From Periplaneta americana (lineage: Eukaryota; Arthropoda; Insecta; Blattodea; Blattidae), in contig NC_091120.1 of assembly GCF_040183065.1 (NCBI RefSeq), positions 15,393,708 to 15,457,707 on the forward strand: 64,000 nucleotides of DNA. The letters run 5' to 3'. The translations under genes and the position numbers were made by a program. The notes beneath the pieces were generated by a model. The model made no database searches and was not told the DNA's origin. It saw nothing but the letters and a program-made list of their open reading frames with translations. Shown piece after piece: positions 41,101 through 45,353 of the stretch; position 1 is the first letter of the stretch, and each line of letters opens with the position of its first letter.

Positions 41101-44100
41101 GATTTAATGTTCCTAATTATGTCAGGTGAAGGATGCAATGTGTGCAGCTCTGCATTGTGTAACTTTCTCCATTCTCCTGTAACTTCATCCCTCTTAGCCC
41201 CAAATATTTTCCTAAGCACCTTATTCTGAAAAACCCTCCTCAATTGGATCCTGTAAGAATTTCAATTTTGCCTCTTTCCTTCTATCTACTGCAATGGAAC
41301 AATCTTCATCAAACCATGGTTTCTTTTTCTTAGTTTCATGATAACCTATGCTCTGCTCAGCTGCAATTTTGATATTATCTCGGATATTGTCCCACACGCT
41401 ATTAACATCTAACTCTTTCTCAGCTTCGTCGGAAGTTACTAAAGCAGCAAACCTATTTGAAATTTCAACCTGATAACGTTGCTTAGTTTCCTAGTCCTTT
41501 AATTTCAGAATATTGAATCTACTAATATTAGCCCCAATTACAATAGATAGTATAAAATTATAGTTGCAGTCTGAAGACAGGTTTGAACCTCATAATAAGT
41601 GACACCAATAAGACATCACGTATGAGACAACTAAACCAGGAGATAATTGGTTAAGGTGGCCCATTCCTTTCCTCCTCCATTGCATACATCTCTGACTACC
41701 TACATGTTTCACTAATCAGACTTCAGATGTATACAAACGATTATTGTTCTTCCTGTGACACATTTCGTCAAGTGAGATGTACTGCCTGATAATGGATGTA
41801 CATATCAGACAGCACCTCAATCAGAAGTATATAGTTGCTTGTGGTATAAAAATGGAAAAAAAAAATAAAAACACGAAAAAAGAGATAAATACACGATATC
41901 ATGAGGAAATCAATAGCTAGCGCTTCTAGATTTGGTTGATTAGACCGTCCTCATCTCTCCTAGTTTACCAGTATGGAGATGAAAACTCCTATAAGAACAA
42001 CTCCTCTGTATAATTCCACATATTGATTGAAATTTATTATTTATAAAAATGTTATGTTTTATTTAACGATACTCGCAACTGCAGAGGTTATATCAGCGTC
42101 GCCGGTGTGCCGGAATTTTGTCCCTCAGGAGTTCTTTCACATGCCAGTAAATCTACTGACATGAGCCTGTCGCATTTAAGCACACTTAAATGCCATTGAC
42201 CTGACCCGGGATCGAATATTAAATGTTATGTTTTTTTAACGACGCTCGCAACTGCAGAGGTTATATCAGCGTCGCCAGATGTGCTGGAATTTTGTCCCGC
42301 AGGAGTTCTTTTACATACCAGTACATGAGCCTGTCGCATTTAAGCACACTTAAATGCCATTGATCTGACCCAGGATCGAACCAGCAACCTCGGGCATAGA
42401 AGGCCAGCGCTATACCAACTCCGCCAACCAGGCTGACAATTTACTATTTATATCTCGATTTTAATAATAGGGAATATCACATCTTAGACATTGGAAGTTT
42501 GATATTTGTTCTATAATCCATGAAAAGCTATAGTTTTAGTTTGTTGTAATGATATTTCCATTTCTAGCTCTCGTTACCTAAACACAGAGTATGCTATGGA
42601 CGAAACGAACACGCGTGCTTCTTCCTCAATCCTTCAGCTGCAACTGACGTAATTTTCATTGTTGTTGCGTCATCCACTTCACAGTTCTACCAACCTGTGC
42701 ATTATTTATGAAATTACCCTGGTATTAACACATTACCTGTTGTGTAGAGAAGTCTGTATAACAGTCTCCCATCCTGTGTGTGAACAATATATACTAGGCA
42801 CCACAAAACAATGAGTCTATTTCTACCTTGTATTTAAAAATAAAGTCATTTGAAGTATGGTTTGGATATTAGATTCAAAATTTTGTACATGAGTATCCAT
42901 CTTCGGGCACTTTAATTAAAATGTTGTAAAAAAATAAATCAAAACTTCACTTGAAAAACATCATTTCGAAAAAATTCGTACTAAAAACAAAAATTTCGCG
43001 TTTTTTCGCGCATTTAAACTTGATGATATTTTCACCTGGAAGGACTTCAAACATAACATTTTTGCTTTCATCGGCTAAAAACCGGTATTTCGCCAATTCG
43101 TGATTTGTGGAAGCCAGGTATCTCTAGTATGAACTAAAGTAACATATTACTGTATTAAATAAACATATTTTACGTTGTGATTAAATTATTTAACCATCGA
43201 AGCTAAATTCAACTCTATTCAAGGATCAGTCATGCTTTTGACGCCATTTGGTTGTGTAAGAAGGGTTTAAACATTTTTATGTGCATAGTAACTGTTTAAT
43301 AATTGTATTTTACGGAGTTTTTCCTTATTATGGTGGCTGTGGAAGAATGCGACAGCAAATCCCAGGACATTTGCTATCAGTCCAGAGCTTGCGATACAGT
43401 ATTCCATTGCCGGACAATTTATGTCAATAAGAGATATGTGGCAGCCCTATATGATATCCCATGTTTTCGAATTTGCTTATTAAATGTATGTCAGCAGTAA
43501 TGATCTAATGAAGAAGTGACTTCTTTCTCCATCTCTTTCTGTCTCTGTCATTTGTAGATGACAATATTGCTACATCACAACACTTTGCTATTGACTTTCG
43601 CCATATGTAGGAGTTTTGAAGCAGGGAATAGTAGGAAATACTATTAATAATAAAATAACAATCTAATTTAAATCACACATGTAAGGTCAATTAAACATAC
43701 TAGCAATTTTGACAAATTTAATTCCTCAGGCATATACAAATTAAAATGTCAGTTTCCAGAATGTGATGCCACATATATAGGTCAAACTGTATGCCTGTAT
43801 TGAGAGATATTATCTGCTTATATTTTTGTAACCTTTGTGTGTGATAATATTGAAACCAGCCTCATGGTCTAGTGGTCAGAGCTTCTGGCTATAGTTCATG
43901 AGGTCCCAGGTTCGATTCCCGGTTAGAGCACAGGAATTTTTCCTTAAAGGGGATTATTCCTGTGTTCGTCCATGGTCTGGAATTTAGGTTAAGTTTAGAT
44001 TTAAAACCTCTCCTGGCACCACATTATCATAATCATCCTATCACATCATCGGGGTAATGTAACTCCGCCTTCCAGGCGCCCCAACCTCAGAAGTGGGTTA

Positions 44101-44173
44101 CAACTAAGCCACGGCCAGGAGAGAAGACCAGAAATGTCGAAAAGACAACCTGGTGGCATTGGATAAAAAAAAT

Positions 44174-44232
<59 letters not shown>

Positions 44233-45301
44233 AAACTGGCCGAAATTTCAATATAAGATATAAAGAAAATAAAAACATTTCTCATGAAATTTCGCATTCT
44301 GCTTTCAATGAACATATATTTAATAATCAACATTATTTTACAGATATTAACACAGACATGGAAATCTTACATACTAACAGGAAAGGTAAACTATTGAACA
44401 TTTTAGAATCTATTGAAATATATAAAGACAAATTTGTTAACCCTCAAAATTTAAATGATAAAGCAATTCATGAAAAAATATTCTTTTTGACCTTTATATT
44501 ACTTCCGATTTGAACAGGAAAAGATTAACGTAGTATTAGTCAACGCAATTTCTGTCCCTTCTTTCATCATAGTCAGTCTCCTTTACATCGTGGTTGAACA
44601 CCTGAACCAGCGGTGAGTCTTTTGTCCAGATTATAATTCTGTCCATTCTTCTTTTTCATTTACTCTTTGTATTTTTTAAATATGATACATGTTTTTTACT
44701 ATTAGATAGTACTTACTTCTTATGATGTTAATTTATTTCAGAATACCAGTTTTACCCATTTTTAACTTTTTTATATTTTTTATATCTTTGTATAGGACAT
44801 ACATTGGTCATTAATCTCTCAACTTTTTCTAGCCTCATAAGAATTAAATAATATTATTCAGACGTCGTATATATTTTTTGTACTTTATTTTTAAACATAG
44901 TCCACACATGTGGAGTAACGGTCAGCGCGTCTGGCTGCGAAACCAGGTGGCCCGGGTTCGAATCCCGGTCGGGGCAAGTTACCTGGTTGAAGTTTTTTCT
45001 GGGGTTTTCCCTCAACCCAATACGAGCAAATGCTGGGTAACTTTCGGTGCTGGACCCCGGACTAATTTCACCAGCATTATCACCTTCATTTCATTCAGAC
45101 ACTAAATAACCTAGATGTTGATACAGCGTCGTAAAATAACCCAATAAAAAAAAAATTTAAACATAACCATCCACGAATCTTATATATATTTATTTTCCTT
45201 TTGCAGTCGTGGTAATGTCACTGAAGATGGAGGGGCACCCTCCGAAACATGTCTGAATTTTACCAATCTTAATTATCATCATTTGCAAAGTGTTCATACA
45301 A

Positions 45302-45353
<52 letters not shown>

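Larger units (their letters stand above)
43690..45270 (+). mobile_element. Penelope-like element 3' part with GIY-YIG nuclease remnant
   Basis: About 43715-43800 reads SGIYKLKCQFPECDATYIGQ, the start of a GIY-YIG nuclease. After the SINE at 43855-44190 the frame resumes as GQTGRNFNIRYKENKN, NEHIFNNQHYFTDINTDMEI and GKLLNILESIEIY to a stop near 44512. This is the Penelope-type endonuclease, with a YIGQTGR core followed by H and E positions. A second SINE (44900-45155) splits the 3' region. A hammerhead-like motif lies at 45210-45265. The reverse transcriptase part was not found here. Confidence 0.75.
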
